DNA from: Acinetobacter sp. TGL-Y2
Lineage (GTDB): Bacteria; Pseudomonadota; Gammaproteobacteria; Pseudomonadales; Moraxellaceae
DNA length: 64,000 nt
Direction of reading: 5' to 3'
NCBI RefSeq assembly: GCF_001612555.1
Contig: NZ_CP015110.1
Location: forward strand, 1,178,001-1,242,000
Shown here: piece after piece, positions 46,693 through 55,675 of the stretch
Layout: each line of letters starts with the position of its first letter
Numbering within the stretch: the stretch's first letter is position 1
Notes under the pieces: generated by a model
Told to the model about the DNA's origin: nothing
The model's input: only the letters and a program-made list of their open reading frames with translations
The model's database searches: none
Position numbers and translations under genes: made by a program

Positions 46693-47612
46693 ATAAGGAA
46701 AAAATTTTTATAACAGATGTCTCACCAAGAGACGGGCTGCAAAATCAAAACCAATACGTGAGCACAACTGATAAATACCTGCTTATTCAAAAATTAGTTA
46801 ATGCTGGTTTAAAACACATTGAGGTCTCTAGTTTCGTATCACCTAAAGCAGTTCCGATGCTTGCAGATGCCATGGAGCTTGTGCCTAAAGTTTTACAAGA
46901 TTTTCCTGAGGTTGATGCGTCAGTATTAATACCTAATATAAAAGGTGTGGAAAGAGCAATAACTACAGGCGCTAAAGAAGTAGCTTTAGTGCTTTGTGCT
47001 ACTGAGACTATGAACCAAAAGAATATTAATATGAGTTTGGACAAAGCTATTTCTTCAAGTAAAGAGATTATTGCATTAGCTAAAGAGAATAAATTAAGAA
47101 CCAAAGCTTATATTGGTGTCGCTTTTGACTGTCCGTATGAGGGAAGAGTGAGTAAGGAGACAGTTCTTAAACTTGCCCGTGAAATGTATGACGAAGGTGT
47201 AGATCAAATTGTTGTTGCTGACACAATTGGATCAGCGTCCCCTTTTTTAGTTAGAGAGAGATTGATTGAAGCTCTCCAGTTTATTCCACAACATCAGACA
47301 GTTATACACTTACATAATACGAGAGGGATGGCACTAGCAAATGCTTGGGCAGCATTAGATGTGGGAGTCAGATGGTTTGATGCAAGTGTTGGTGGTATAG
47401 GCGGATGCCCATTTGCACAAGGAGCAGCTGGGAATATGGCGACAGAAGATTTAGTCCTTATGGCTGAACAATGCGGTTATAGCACTGGTATATCTTTGCA
47501 AAAATTGGTAGATGCGGTTCAACATGCTGAAAATATTTTAAATAGAAATTTGGGAGGTGGTTCTCTGAATTGGATTAAACAGAATATTACCTCTTTAGAT
47601 ACATTTTTTTAA
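46689..47612 (+). CDS. HMG-CoA lyase family enzyme
   Basis: TIM-barrel lyase of 307 residues that cleaves a 3-hydroxy acyl-CoA with release of acetyl-CoA. The signature DVSPRDGLQNQ (Arg and Asp of the active site), VSSFVSPKAVPMLADAMEL, the metal-binding His pair in VIHLHNTRGMALANAWAAL and the C-terminal GGIGGCPFAQGAAGN (the loop with the Cys acting in catalysis) are all present. HMG-CoA, citramalyl-CoA and longer relatives are possible substrates. In the operon it directly follows the CoA-transferase, so the transferase product is the likely substrate. Confidence 0.88.
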   Translation: MNKEKIFITDVSPRDGLQNQNQYVSTTDKYLLIQKLVNAGLKHIEVSSFVSPKAVPMLADAMELVPKVLQDFPEVDASVLIPNIKGVERAITTGAKEVALVLCATETMNQKNINMSLDKAISSSKEIIALAKENKLRTKAYIGVAFDCPYEGRVSKETVLKLAREMYDEGVDQIVVADTIGSASPFLVRERLIEALQFIPQHQTVIHLHNTRGMALANAWAALDVGVRWFDASVGGIGGCPFAQGAAGNMATEDLVLMAEQCGYSTGISLQKLVDAVQHAENILNRNLGGGSLNWIKQNITSLDTFF

Positions 47613-47633
47613 AGCCAGCCAAGGAGAAAGGTC

Positions 47634-48221
47634 ATGGAAAATTCAAAATCAACAAGTGCTTATCCGAATATGAAGACTCGTATTCATGAAACAGTAGAAC
47701 CTGTTGGAGTTACTGTAAAAAGTTTACATCATCTCGCGCATTATTGCCATGATGCCGAAGAAACACGTCATTTTTACGAAGATCTACTTGGCTTAAGATT
47801 AGTTCATACGCTAATAGTTAAAAATTTACCTGGTAGTGGGCGCTATAACCCATACGTACATCTATTTTTTGAATTAGAGGATGGTTCGAGTATTGCATTT
47901 TTCGACACGCTTGGTGAACCTGATCATCCTGGTATGGCGGCTGAAAAACCTTGGACGGATCATATTGCACTTAAGCTAAATGATATGGAAAAACTATATC
48001 AAGCCAAGGAGAGACTTGAAAATGCAGGTGTAAGAGTAGCCGGACCTATTGATCACGAATTTACACAATCAATTTATTTTAACGATCCTAATGGAGTTAA
48101 TTTAGAATTTGCAGTTGATTCCGTAGACGAATTATATATGCAAAATGAAAAAGATCAGGCTCATCAATATTTGAAACAATGGATTGAAAAAAAGAAACAG
48201 CACAAGGGAGTGAAAAATTAA
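47634..48221 (+). CDS. VOC superfamily protein (dioxygenase/glyoxalase fold)
   Basis: A 195-residue protein with two beta-alpha-beta-beta-beta modules of the vicinal-oxygen-chelate fold. Possible metal ligands are His32/His33/His36 (SLHHLAHYCHDAEETRHFYE), a His in WTDHIALKL and Glu in VNLEFAVD. This spacing suits a metal enzyme (extradiol-type dioxygenase, isomerase or lyase). A clear AAGGAG site precedes the ATG. Whether it cleaves a ring or rearranges a diketone cannot be told from the sequence. Confidence 0.72.
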   Translation: MENSKSTSAYPNMKTRIHETVEPVGVTVKSLHHLAHYCHDAEETRHFYEDLLGLRLVHTLIVKNLPGSGRYNPYVHLFFELEDGSSIAFFDTLGEPDHPGMAAEKPWTDHIALKLNDMEKLYQAKERLENAGVRVAGPIDHEFTQSIYFNDPNGVNLEFAVDSVDELYMQNEKDQAHQYLKQWIEKKKQHKGVKN

Positions 48222-49439
48222 ATGACATTAGCTCAAGAAAAAATTATTGATTTTGACAAAGGTAATCTCACTAAAAATGTACACGAGTTCGATCGTGTTC
48301 CAGTGATATTAAAATTTACAGATCCATCAAAAATTGTTGAAACATACGGTTCTTATGGACAAATAGGTCAAGTCAGTATTGAAGGACAATTTTTGATTCC
48401 AAAAGATATCGAGTCTAAAATTTTATACGTAATGATGCATCCTACTGGTAGTTTGAACAGACTACCAATGCCCCTTGCATTAGTTAAAGCAGGTAAGCAC
48501 GTTTTATGTGCGAATAGTCGTTACCCATCTAATGATTCATCTTTAATTATGGAAAAAGTAGTTAAGGATCTAAGTCAATATATTCAATATGCCAAGGAAG
48601 TGAAGGGATATGAAAAAATTGTTTTAGTTGGATGGTCTGGAGGAGGTTCACTCTCTCTCTTTTATCAAGCGCAGGCCGAAAATACAACCATTACACATAC
48701 ACCAGCTGGTGATGTTTATGATCTGACCAAGGAAAACCTTATTCCAGCTGATGCAGTAATATTTATTGCAGCACATCTCAGTCGTGCAGAAACGCTAACG
48801 GAATGGATTGATCCATCTGTTATTGATGAAAACAATCCTGACGTAAGAGATATCGAATTCGATATTTACTCACCAGATTGTCCAAATAAACCACCTTTTT
48901 CTGCAGATTTTGTTGAAGCTTTTAGACAAAAACAAAGGGAAAGAAACAGAAAAATTACTGAATGGGTACTGGCTACACTCAAACAAATTAATAAAAAAGG
49001 GGAGAGCGAAAGAGGATTTGTAACACATCGAACTATGTGTGATGTGAGATGGATTGATAAAACAATTGATCCCAATGGTCGTACTGAAAATGAATGTTAT
49101 TTAGGAGATCCTGTTTCTGTAAACTGTGCGCCTGCTGGTTTGGCTAGATTCTCAACTTTAAGAAGTTGGCTCTCGCAATGGTCTATAGACTATACCAATG
49201 CAAAAGGCGTCGATAGTGCCAAGTTAATTCAGAAAACTCCTGTATTACAGATCATAAATGAAGCAGATGATGCAGTACCTGCTACTCATAATCCTACAAT
49301 TCGTGATGCTTTAGCCACTAGTGATGCAACGTACATCGAAATTAAAGGTGCAACACATTATTACCGTAGTCAGCCAGAGTTAATGACTCAATGTATTGAC
49401 CATATTAAAGAATGGGCTGAGAAAAGAAATTTTTGGTAA
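48222..49439 (+). CDS. Alpha/beta-hydrolase
   Basis: A 405-residue hydrolase that starts immediately after the VOC gene stop. The nucleophile elbow is LVGWSGGGSL (Ser139). The acid is probably in NEADDAVPATHN and the His in GATHYYRSQPEL, giving the order Ser-Asp-His. A long insert between the elbow and the acid (about 170-280) forms a large lid. In a ring-cleavage pathway such an enzyme would hydrolyse the cleavage product. This remains inference. Confidence 0.78.
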   Translation: MTLAQEKIIDFDKGNLTKNVHEFDRVPVILKFTDPSKIVETYGSYGQIGQVSIEGQFLIPKDIESKILYVMMHPTGSLNRLPMPLALVKAGKHVLCANSRYPSNDSSLIMEKVVKDLSQYIQYAKEVKGYEKIVLVGWSGGGSLSLFYQAQAENTTITHTPAGDVYDLTKENLIPADAVIFIAAHLSRAETLTEWIDPSVIDENNPDVRDIEFDIYSPDCPNKPPFSADFVEAFRQKQRERNRKITEWVLATLKQINKKGESERGFVTHRTMCDVRWIDKTIDPNGRTENECYLGDPVSVNCAPAGLARFSTLRSWLSQWSIDYTNAKGVDSAKLIQKTPVLQIINEADDAVPATHNPTIRDALATSDATYIEIKGATHYYRSQPELMTQCIDHIKEWAEKRNFW

Positions 49440-49467
49440 TTCGTAAGTAGTAAAATGAGGGAGTATT

Positions 49468-49869
49468 ATGCAAAAAATTGAAAAAAACAAAGAAACTACC
49501 AGAAAGTTTTTTGATTATTTTGTGAATCAAAATTATGATGAGATGTTAACGTTATTTACAGATGATGTAACTCATAGTATGCCAGGAAAATTTCCTTTTG
49601 CTGGACAAATGAATGGATTGGAGGAATATATAACCCGAATCAAAAATAGATTTCAAGGAAATGTGATAGAGGCTAAATTTGATATTCTACATTTAACAGC
49701 TGAAGATAATAGGGTTTCAGCTGAAGCAGTAGGATTATTTAAATTTAAAAATGGCATTGTTTACGAAAACACCTATCATTTTTTATATCTATTCAATGAT
49801 GAGGGCATGATTTACCGTATGATTGAATATATGGACACTTACACTTTTACAAAGTTATTCAGTAAATAA
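49468..49869 (+). CDS. SnoaL/NTF2-like protein
   Basis: A 133-residue cone-shaped single domain (RKFFDYFVNQNYDEMLTLFT, VTHSMPGKFPFAGQMNGLEEY, FRFKNGIVYENTYHFLYLF). This fold includes cyclases, isomerases and dehydratases acting on small ring compounds. No catalytic residue can be fixed here. It is the last gene of the operon that starts at 45493; a terminator follows at 49874. Confidence 0.75.
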   Translation: MQKIEKNKETTRKFFDYFVNQNYDEMLTLFTDDVTHSMPGKFPFAGQMNGLEEYITRIKNRFQGNVIEAKFDILHLTAEDNRVSAEAVGLFKFKNGIVYENTYHFLYLFNDEGMIYRMIEYMDTYTFTKLFSK

Positions 49870-49873
49870 CAGA

Positions 49874-49900
49874 AAAGGTCTCTACTTAGAGACCTTTTTA
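49874..49900 (+). terminator. Terminator of the CoA-transferase operon
   Basis: AAAGGTCTC-TACTTA-GAGACCTTTTTA: a perfect stem plus T tract directly after the SnoaL-like gene. Confidence 0.88.
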
Positions 49901-50560
49901 TTTCAGATAATTTTAATCTTACAATTTTAAATAACCTGAATCTCGGATAAGAATTTGACTTAAAACGTGATTGAAAACTATTAGGAGGGGGCATCATACA
50001 TCTCACGCTTTCAAGCACCACAGTCGATTTTGTATATTTGTTCTGCACAACTGAGTATTGCAGAAATCATCTTTATTGAAATTCAGTATAAGCACTTTCA
50101 TTTTAATAGTTTAACAGCTTTTTTTACATCTTTGAAACAGCATGAAAGCCGTGTGTTTAAAAGCTTACCCTGTTACTTTCTCATAACTCATCTCATCAAT
50201 TGGCAATACACGCTTTACATGTGGCTTTGATGAAAAATATCTATGAATGGATTCTACGACACTGCTTGTATGTATAAATCAAAGCATTTAGCGTCATAAC
50301 ACTTTAGCTAAAATTGAGTATCGAGACAAAAGCTCTATGGTAATTTTATGACTGTAAATCACACCAAGTTATGAATCAGTTTGTTGAGATTATCAGCGAT
50401 GCATTATCGAATGGACATATTGTTGACATTAAAATTGCTAACAGGATTACAAGCCAAATTATATACGGCTCTTGGTTATATTGGCCAGGAATTAAAAGTA
50501 TATTAAAACAACAAGATATTAATTTAATTCCATATCAAAGAACGAACATGTAGTTTATTT
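49901..50560. other. Debris region with a repeat copy and transposase traces
   Basis: 49928-49990 is the third copy of the degenerate GAATCNYGGATAAGRAT repeat. On the minus strand around 50000-50270 short frames read HRYFSSKPHVKRVLPIDEM, an apparent transposase relic. A 60-codon plus-strand frame at 50371-50553 (MNQFVEIISDALSNGHI) has no recognisable family. No intact gene. Confidence 0.4.
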
Positions 50561-50659
50561 GGTAGTGCATGAATACGACGTGATAAAAATAATAAGTTAT
50601 TGATATTAAAATATATAAATGAATTATTACACGTTGGTTTTTAGCACTACCGTTTATTT
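50553..50659. mobile_element. 91-bp IS1-type MITE, copy 1, with 8-bp target duplication
   Basis: Element 50561-50651 with ends GGTAGTGC / GCACTACC. It is flanked by the direct repeat GTTTATTT (50553-50560 and 50652-50659). At both ends ACGTG starts at position 18 from the tip, exactly as in the IS1-family element at 39502-40318. It carries no gene. The inverted copy at 55923-56013 differs at one base only. Confidence 0.85.
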
Positions 50660-50880
50660 AATCGTCTACCTTGGATGAGTACCACTTAAAATAACATAAA
50701 AAAATAGAAATACTCTTCAGCTTATTTAAAGAAGGGTACAATTTAATCATGAGTAAAGCTCGTAGTCATGCTGGCTTTTTAGGGGAGGTCTGTTTCTCTA
50801 TTTGCTTAGCAACGCAGTCATCAGAATAATCCAATAATTCAAACCATTGAAATAATTGGCTTAAATAGAATTTTCGTAAA
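50651..50880 (+). repeat. Transposase 3'-end relic, copy 2
   Basis: It reads KIEILFSLFKEGYNLIMSKA, RSHAGFLGEVCFSICLATQ, SSE and a stop, and matches 39262-39475 over about 200 bp. In both places the relic is followed by the same short A+T-rich tail. Probably the remains of one transposase family, in a shape like IS982; uncertain. Confidence 0.45.
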
Positions 50881-50968
50881 ATAATAAAAATTTAGAGTGC
50901 TCTAATTGTGATTATCAACTAAATTTGGAGTATCGAATAATTTTTTAAAATGAATCTTGGTCGGCCTA

Positions 50969-51969
50969 TATATAGCTGCAATCCTATTTTAGGATACAAT
51001 GATTAAAAATTCATTTGATCAAGATTATGCCTGAAATATATTTAGTGGATTTACGTGAAAAAGTCATGTAGTTTTATCAAGAAAACAATCACAAATCATA
51101 CACATGTAAAACTTTCAAAATATCTAGGACCACTTTAGATGACTGGATGCTTCTTCAGAACACTACTGGAGAATTGAAACAGCCTAAAATCAATGCAGGT
51201 CGACCCACTAAAATCAAGGATATGGACGTTTTCAAACACTTTGTTCAAACTACTGAATTTTCTCAAGTGAAAGATCTCATTCCTTTATTTGAACAAAAGT
51301 TTGGGTATCCAATCCTTTACTCAACCCTATTAAAAGCCATTCATAGGCTTGGTTGGACACGTAAAAAAAGAGTTTTCTCTACAAGCAAGCCGATAAAATA
51401 ACAAGGGCTGTATTCAACTGGTTTCTTCCGCAATGGAAAGAGGAGTTTGGATAAGATCAGATTCTTTATATTGATGAATCTGGAATAAACACCACAGATA
51501 CAGCGCAATGTGGTTGGTCTAGACTAGGCAGTCGTTGCCCTGCTTTAAAATTGGGTGGTCATGGGAAAAGATTAAGTATCATCAGTGCTGTGAGGTCTAA
51601 TTCGGCATATGAGTTCCTTTACCCTTTGGTTTTTTCAAGATTCATGCGATCGAGCAATGTTCACGGGATGGCTGAGATATCTACTTGAAAATTTAACTAA
51701 AATAATCAGGATAAGACCAAGAGGCATCTGCTGATTCTAGATAACGCTTCGATTCATAAGAATGGGAATATCAAAAAACCAGCCACAGACTTTAACTGTA
51801 GAATCATGTGCTTGCCTGCTTACAGTCCAGACTTAAACCCAATTGAAAAAGCATGGTCAGTGCTAAAATCCAAAGTCAAAAATATCGCTGTCCGGTTAGA
51901 CAAAACGATAGAAGAAGCACTCGATTTGGGTTTGAAGGAAATGTAGCTTAAAATTTAAATCCAGCTATA
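50969..51969 (+). mobile_element. Decayed IS630-family copy
   Basis: Ends TATAGCTGC at 50971 and CCAGCTATA ending at 51969, with flanking TA. It matches the element at 34960-35958 in inverse orientation. The transposase has an in-frame TAG near 51070 (KVM*FYQENNHKSYT), then an open piece 51147-51401, and later indels around 51450, 51620 and 51700. The catalytic PDLNPIEKAWS end is still readable. It is probably inactive. Confidence 0.75.
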
Positions 51970-52003
51970 CCAGAAGCCAAAAAGACCGTAATTATAGGAA
52001 ATG

Positions 52004-52031
52004 AAAAGACTCCCAATAGGAGTCTTTTTTA
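52004..52031. terminator. Bidirectional terminator beside the LuxR-type gene
   Basis: AAAAGACTCC-CAAT-AGGAGTCTTTTTT lies 50 bp downstream of the minus-strand gene ending at 52082. Confidence 0.75.
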
Positions 52032-52081
52032 AGTAAATGATTAAAGCTGAATTATTTCATGAAAAGAAAGTTGTTGAAGCA

Positions 52082-54820
52082 TTAAATCAAACCTAAATCT
52101 CTAGCAATTGCAACAGATTCAGTACGATTGCTAGCAGAAAGTTTTGAATTAATATTTCTAAGGTGTGCTTTAATAGTTGTCTCTGACAGAAAGAGCTTTT
52201 CAGCAATAGATTTGTTCGACAGACCTTTTTCAAGTAATGTTAAAACTTCAATTTCACGTTTAGATACATTGTGATCAATCGTAAGAGAATTATTAACATT
52301 TAACATTTTGATCGTTGATGATATTTTATCAAAAATACTATTTTTGAAAATTGTATTATCAATTGAAATATGATCAACATTAATTAAGGATTTAAGTTGT
52401 TCTAAATATTCAATATTAATTTTTGATAAATGTTTTTTATAGTCAAAACTATTTAAAAGTAACTTAATCAAAAGTTGAATATTAGAGCCTTCATCTAGTA
52501 TTAGGTTGATTATACCATTTTGACTTGACTGCTTAAGCACATTTAAGAGACATTTAAATGACATTTCGATGTTAGACATTGAAAAATATGCTAAAGATAA
52601 AATTAATTGTAATTTAATCAACTTTCTCCGACGATTAAATATTTTTACAATTTCAATTTCTTCTGTAACTTCTTGAATGACTTTTGATGCATTCCCATTC
52701 GCAATGTTCAATCGCCATCCGACAGATTTTAGATCATCTTCATCTAGTGAGGGTAAAATATATGAAGTATACGAGTTCCAAAATTCAAAATTACACAACT
52801 CCGAATAAACATTTTGTGCTTCAAATAAATTTCCTTCTAACCAATGGATCCTAAAAAACTCAATTTTAGAACATGCATTCATTCGTTCGATATTTAATTT
52901 TTGTGAAATACTTTCTAATTCTTTCAAAATTTTAAAACATGAAAGTCGTTTTCCTTTTTTATAATAAATTTTAGCATACAGTACATAACCTAAAATAATT
53001 AAATCTGTTGTACCATTTTCACGAGCATATGAGAGAGTCTCTGCAAGAATTCGTTCAGATTTATCTAATTGATTTATATCGTACAGTGCTTGGGCATAAG
53101 GAATACTAATATTGGCAATTCCACCAGAAAGGATATTAGACTCACCATACCAATAAGACTCATAACAAATTTCAAATTTTGAAATTGCAATTAAGGAATT
53201 TCCTTGTAAAAAATCAATGAGACCATCTTGCGAGTCACTTAAATTACGTACGAAGCTAAATTTTAAACTTGCATCATTATGTAAAGAATTAGCTATTAAC
53301 TTTCGGGCATCAATATATTTACCAAGACTAATTAAACAAAAAGAAGCAATACTGGATAATATACTACGTTCAAATTTGTATGAGACTTCTATAGTCTCAA
53401 GAAGTTGACTAGATAAGTTATGGCACTCCAAAATTTTATCATTCATAGATAATTGTAAGCACATGACAATTTGAATTTGTTGGAACTTTTCTAAATCTTG
53501 ATGAAATTTATCAACTAATTTATCGATGATGGTTTCTACTTTAAATTGTTGTCGATTTAAAATGAGCGCCCAAGCATAGATAAGTCGGAGTTCAAAATCA
53601 TCATCATATTGAGGAGATTCAATGTTTAAATGGTTTAACCATTTTAAAATTTTTCTTACTCGACCTGCAATCAAAAACTGTTTAGCGTGTTTTTTTAGTA
53701 AGTAGACTGTTTTTTTAAGATCCTGCGCTTCAATGAAATGATTAATTGCCAATGTAATATTTTTTTTATCTAAGTACCATTCAGCAATTTTCGCATTTAA
53801 TACGTTAACATCAAATTTAACAGACTCATGGATTTTGTTCTTTAAAAAATCTTTAAACAAAGCATGAAGCTTAAATTTTCTTTTATTCAAATCTATAGGT
53901 ATTAAAAAATAGTTATCTTTATAAAGTTTATATAAAATTTCTTTAGCGTTTTTATCTCCTGTAATGTATTCACAAATTTCATGATCAATTTGATCTAGTA
54001 AAGAAACTTTAAGTAAAAAATCTTTGTCATTCTTATCCATTATATCTAAAATTTCTTCTGCTAAAAAATCTGAAAGTTCATTATTTATTGTTGAAAAGCT
54101 TTTTAGAAAGCTAATTTTATTCTTTTGTTCTCGAATAGCTAAAGAAGCCAATTGAACTGCTGCAGGCCAACCTTCCGTTTTTTCATTCAACAGATCAATT
54201 TCAACGTCATCTAAATTGTAGCTGAGATGTTTGTTTAGAAATACTTTACATTCTTCATAAGTAAATCTTAGGTCATTGAAGTAAAAGTCAAGAACTTCTC
54301 TTTTTATCCGTAATTTACCCAAATTTATTTTAAGAATCCTTCTTGTGCTAACGATTAATTGTAAATTTGGTGGTAAAAAATCTAGTAAATTTTCCAAAAA
54401 GTTTAATATTAAATTGTTATTGATTATTTCTATTTCATCGATAAAGATTTTTAAAGGTTTTTTGTGTTTAATTATTCTGTCAATTAAACCAATTTTAATT
54501 TTTTCGTTATTTTCTACGACATCATTGATAGCGTTTGATATGGATTGAATAAACTCATCAAAATCGTTCATTGATGAATCAATACTAATCCAACACGTGG
54601 CTATTTTATTTAATTGACACCATTCGTTATATTGTTCCATTAAACTAGTTTTACCATAACCAGCTGGTGCTTGAATAAGAACGAGTTTAACAGAATTATG
54701 GTATGCAATAATATTTTCTATTAGGTGTTTTCTATATACATAATAATTTGGGGTGGTTATTGTATTATCTAAATAATTCTGTTTATTTCTAAATATCTGT
54801 GCATCTGTTATTAACTTCAC
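52082..54820 (-). CDS. MalT/AlkS-like LuxR-family regulator (LAL type)
   Basis: A large ATP-binding regulator, 912 residues. The N-terminal NTPase has Walker A IQAPAGYGKTSLMEQ (about 49-63) and a Walker B region KIFIDEIEI. The middle (about 350-800) is a helical repeat region, the presumptive effector domain. The C-terminal LuxR helix-turn-helix reads LTLLEKGLSNKSIAEKLFLS and ETTIKAHLRNINSKL. MalT responds to maltotriose and AlkS to alkanes; here the effector is unknown. Its DNA is visibly richer in A+T than the neighbours, suggesting transfer. It lies beside an enoyl-CoA hydratase on the same strand and near a divergent acyl-CoA operon, which it might control. Confidence 0.87.
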   Translation of the reverse strand: MKLITDAQIFRNKQNYLDNTITTPNYYVYRKHLIENIIAYHNSVKLVLIQAPAGYGKTSLMEQYNEWCQLNKIATCWISIDSSMNDFDEFIQSISNAINDVVENNEKIKIGLIDRIIKHKKPLKIFIDEIEIINNNLILNFLENLLDFLPPNLQLIVSTRRILKINLGKLRIKREVLDFYFNDLRFTYEECKVFLNKHLSYNLDDVEIDLLNEKTEGWPAAVQLASLAIREQKNKISFLKSFSTINNELSDFLAEEILDIMDKNDKDFLLKVSLLDQIDHEICEYITGDKNAKEILYKLYKDNYFLIPIDLNKRKFKLHALFKDFLKNKIHESVKFDVNVLNAKIAEWYLDKKNITLAINHFIEAQDLKKTVYLLKKHAKQFLIAGRVRKILKWLNHLNIESPQYDDDFELRLIYAWALILNRQQFKVETIIDKLVDKFHQDLEKFQQIQIVMCLQLSMNDKILECHNLSSQLLETIEVSYKFERSILSSIASFCLISLGKYIDARKLIANSLHNDASLKFSFVRNLSDSQDGLIDFLQGNSLIAISKFEICYESYWYGESNILSGGIANISIPYAQALYDINQLDKSERILAETLSYARENGTTDLIILGYVLYAKIYYKKGKRLSCFKILKELESISQKLNIERMNACSKIEFFRIHWLEGNLFEAQNVYSELCNFEFWNSYTSYILPSLDEDDLKSVGWRLNIANGNASKVIQEVTEEIEIVKIFNRRRKLIKLQLILSLAYFSMSNIEMSFKCLLNVLKQSSQNGIINLILDEGSNIQLLIKLLLNSFDYKKHLSKINIEYLEQLKSLINVDHISIDNTIFKNSIFDKISSTIKMLNVNNSLTIDHNVSKREIEVLTLLEKGLSNKSIAEKLFLSETTIKAHLRNINSKLSASNRTESVAIARDLGLI

Positions 54821-54883
54821 AATTCATCCTTGATAGTGAGTAATATTAAGAATTATGGCAGTATATTAATACTACCTTTATAT

Positions 54884-55675
54884 TTACATGCCTTTAAAAT
54901 TTGGTCGACGTCTTTCCTTAAATGCATCGAGACCTTCTTGATGATCCTGAGTGTGGTTTGTTATCATTTCATATGCAATACAAGTATCCATAATGGAATG
55001 TGCTAATTGTTTTAAACCAATATTCACACTAGCTTTAGTCCATTTAATTGCTTTAAGTGGCCCATTAGCAATATTTTTTGAAAATTCTTCAACTTTTTCA
55101 TCAAGTTGTGATGCCGGAACAGCATGGTTGATTAACCCAATTCGCGCAGCTTCAGTTCCAGTCAAAGCTTTTCCTGTCATTAAATATTCTTTAGCACGTG
55201 CATATCCAATAAGTTGCGGCCATATTATGGCACCACCATCACCTGCCACTAGACCAATTCCCACATGGGGATCTGCTATTTTTGCATTTTCTGCCGCATA
55301 TATAACATCGCAAAATAATGCAAGAGTACACCCCAAGCCAATTGCATTATCATGTATTTTAGAAATAATCGGTTTTTCACAATCTAACATTGCGAAAATA
55401 ATTTGCTTGGCTTCTCTTGCAGTGAGTTCAAATTTTGTATGATCATCAATTTGACCTTGTAACCAATCGATATCACCTCCAGCAGAAAATGATCCATTTG
55501 CACCTGTTAAAATAATGACATCAGATAATGGGTCATTTGCTGCATCGATAAAAAGAGTTGCTAACTCTTTATGTAACTCATCATTTATAGCATTAAGCCT
55601 ATTTGGTCTATTTAATGTTAAGGTTAAAATGCGATCTTGATAATTCCAATTAATACAATTATATTTATTTAACAT
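54884..55675 (-). CDS. Enoyl-CoA hydratase/isomerase
   Basis: Crotonase-fold enzyme of 263 residues. The two oxyanion-hole segments are GANGSFSAGGDIDWL and the IGLGCTLALFCDVIYAA helix. The third motif reads ADPHVGIGLVAGDGGAIIWP, with His/Gly in place of the usual catalytic glutamate, so a hydratase with full classical catalysis is not certain. It ends RRRPNFKGM as most of its family do. It is 63 bp upstream of the LuxR-type gene on the same strand and could share its transcript. Confidence 0.82.
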   Translation of the reverse strand: MLNKYNCINWNYQDRILTLTLNRPNRLNAINDELHKELATLFIDAANDPLSDVIILTGANGSFSAGGDIDWLQGQIDDHTKFELTAREAKQIIFAMLDCEKPIISKIHDNAIGLGCTLALFCDVIYAAENAKIADPHVGIGLVAGDGGAIIWPQLIGYARAKEYLMTGKALTGTEAARIGLINHAVPASQLDEKVEEFSKNIANGPLKAIKWTKASVNIGLKQLAHSIMDTCIAYEMITNHTQDHQEGLDAFKERRRPNFKGM

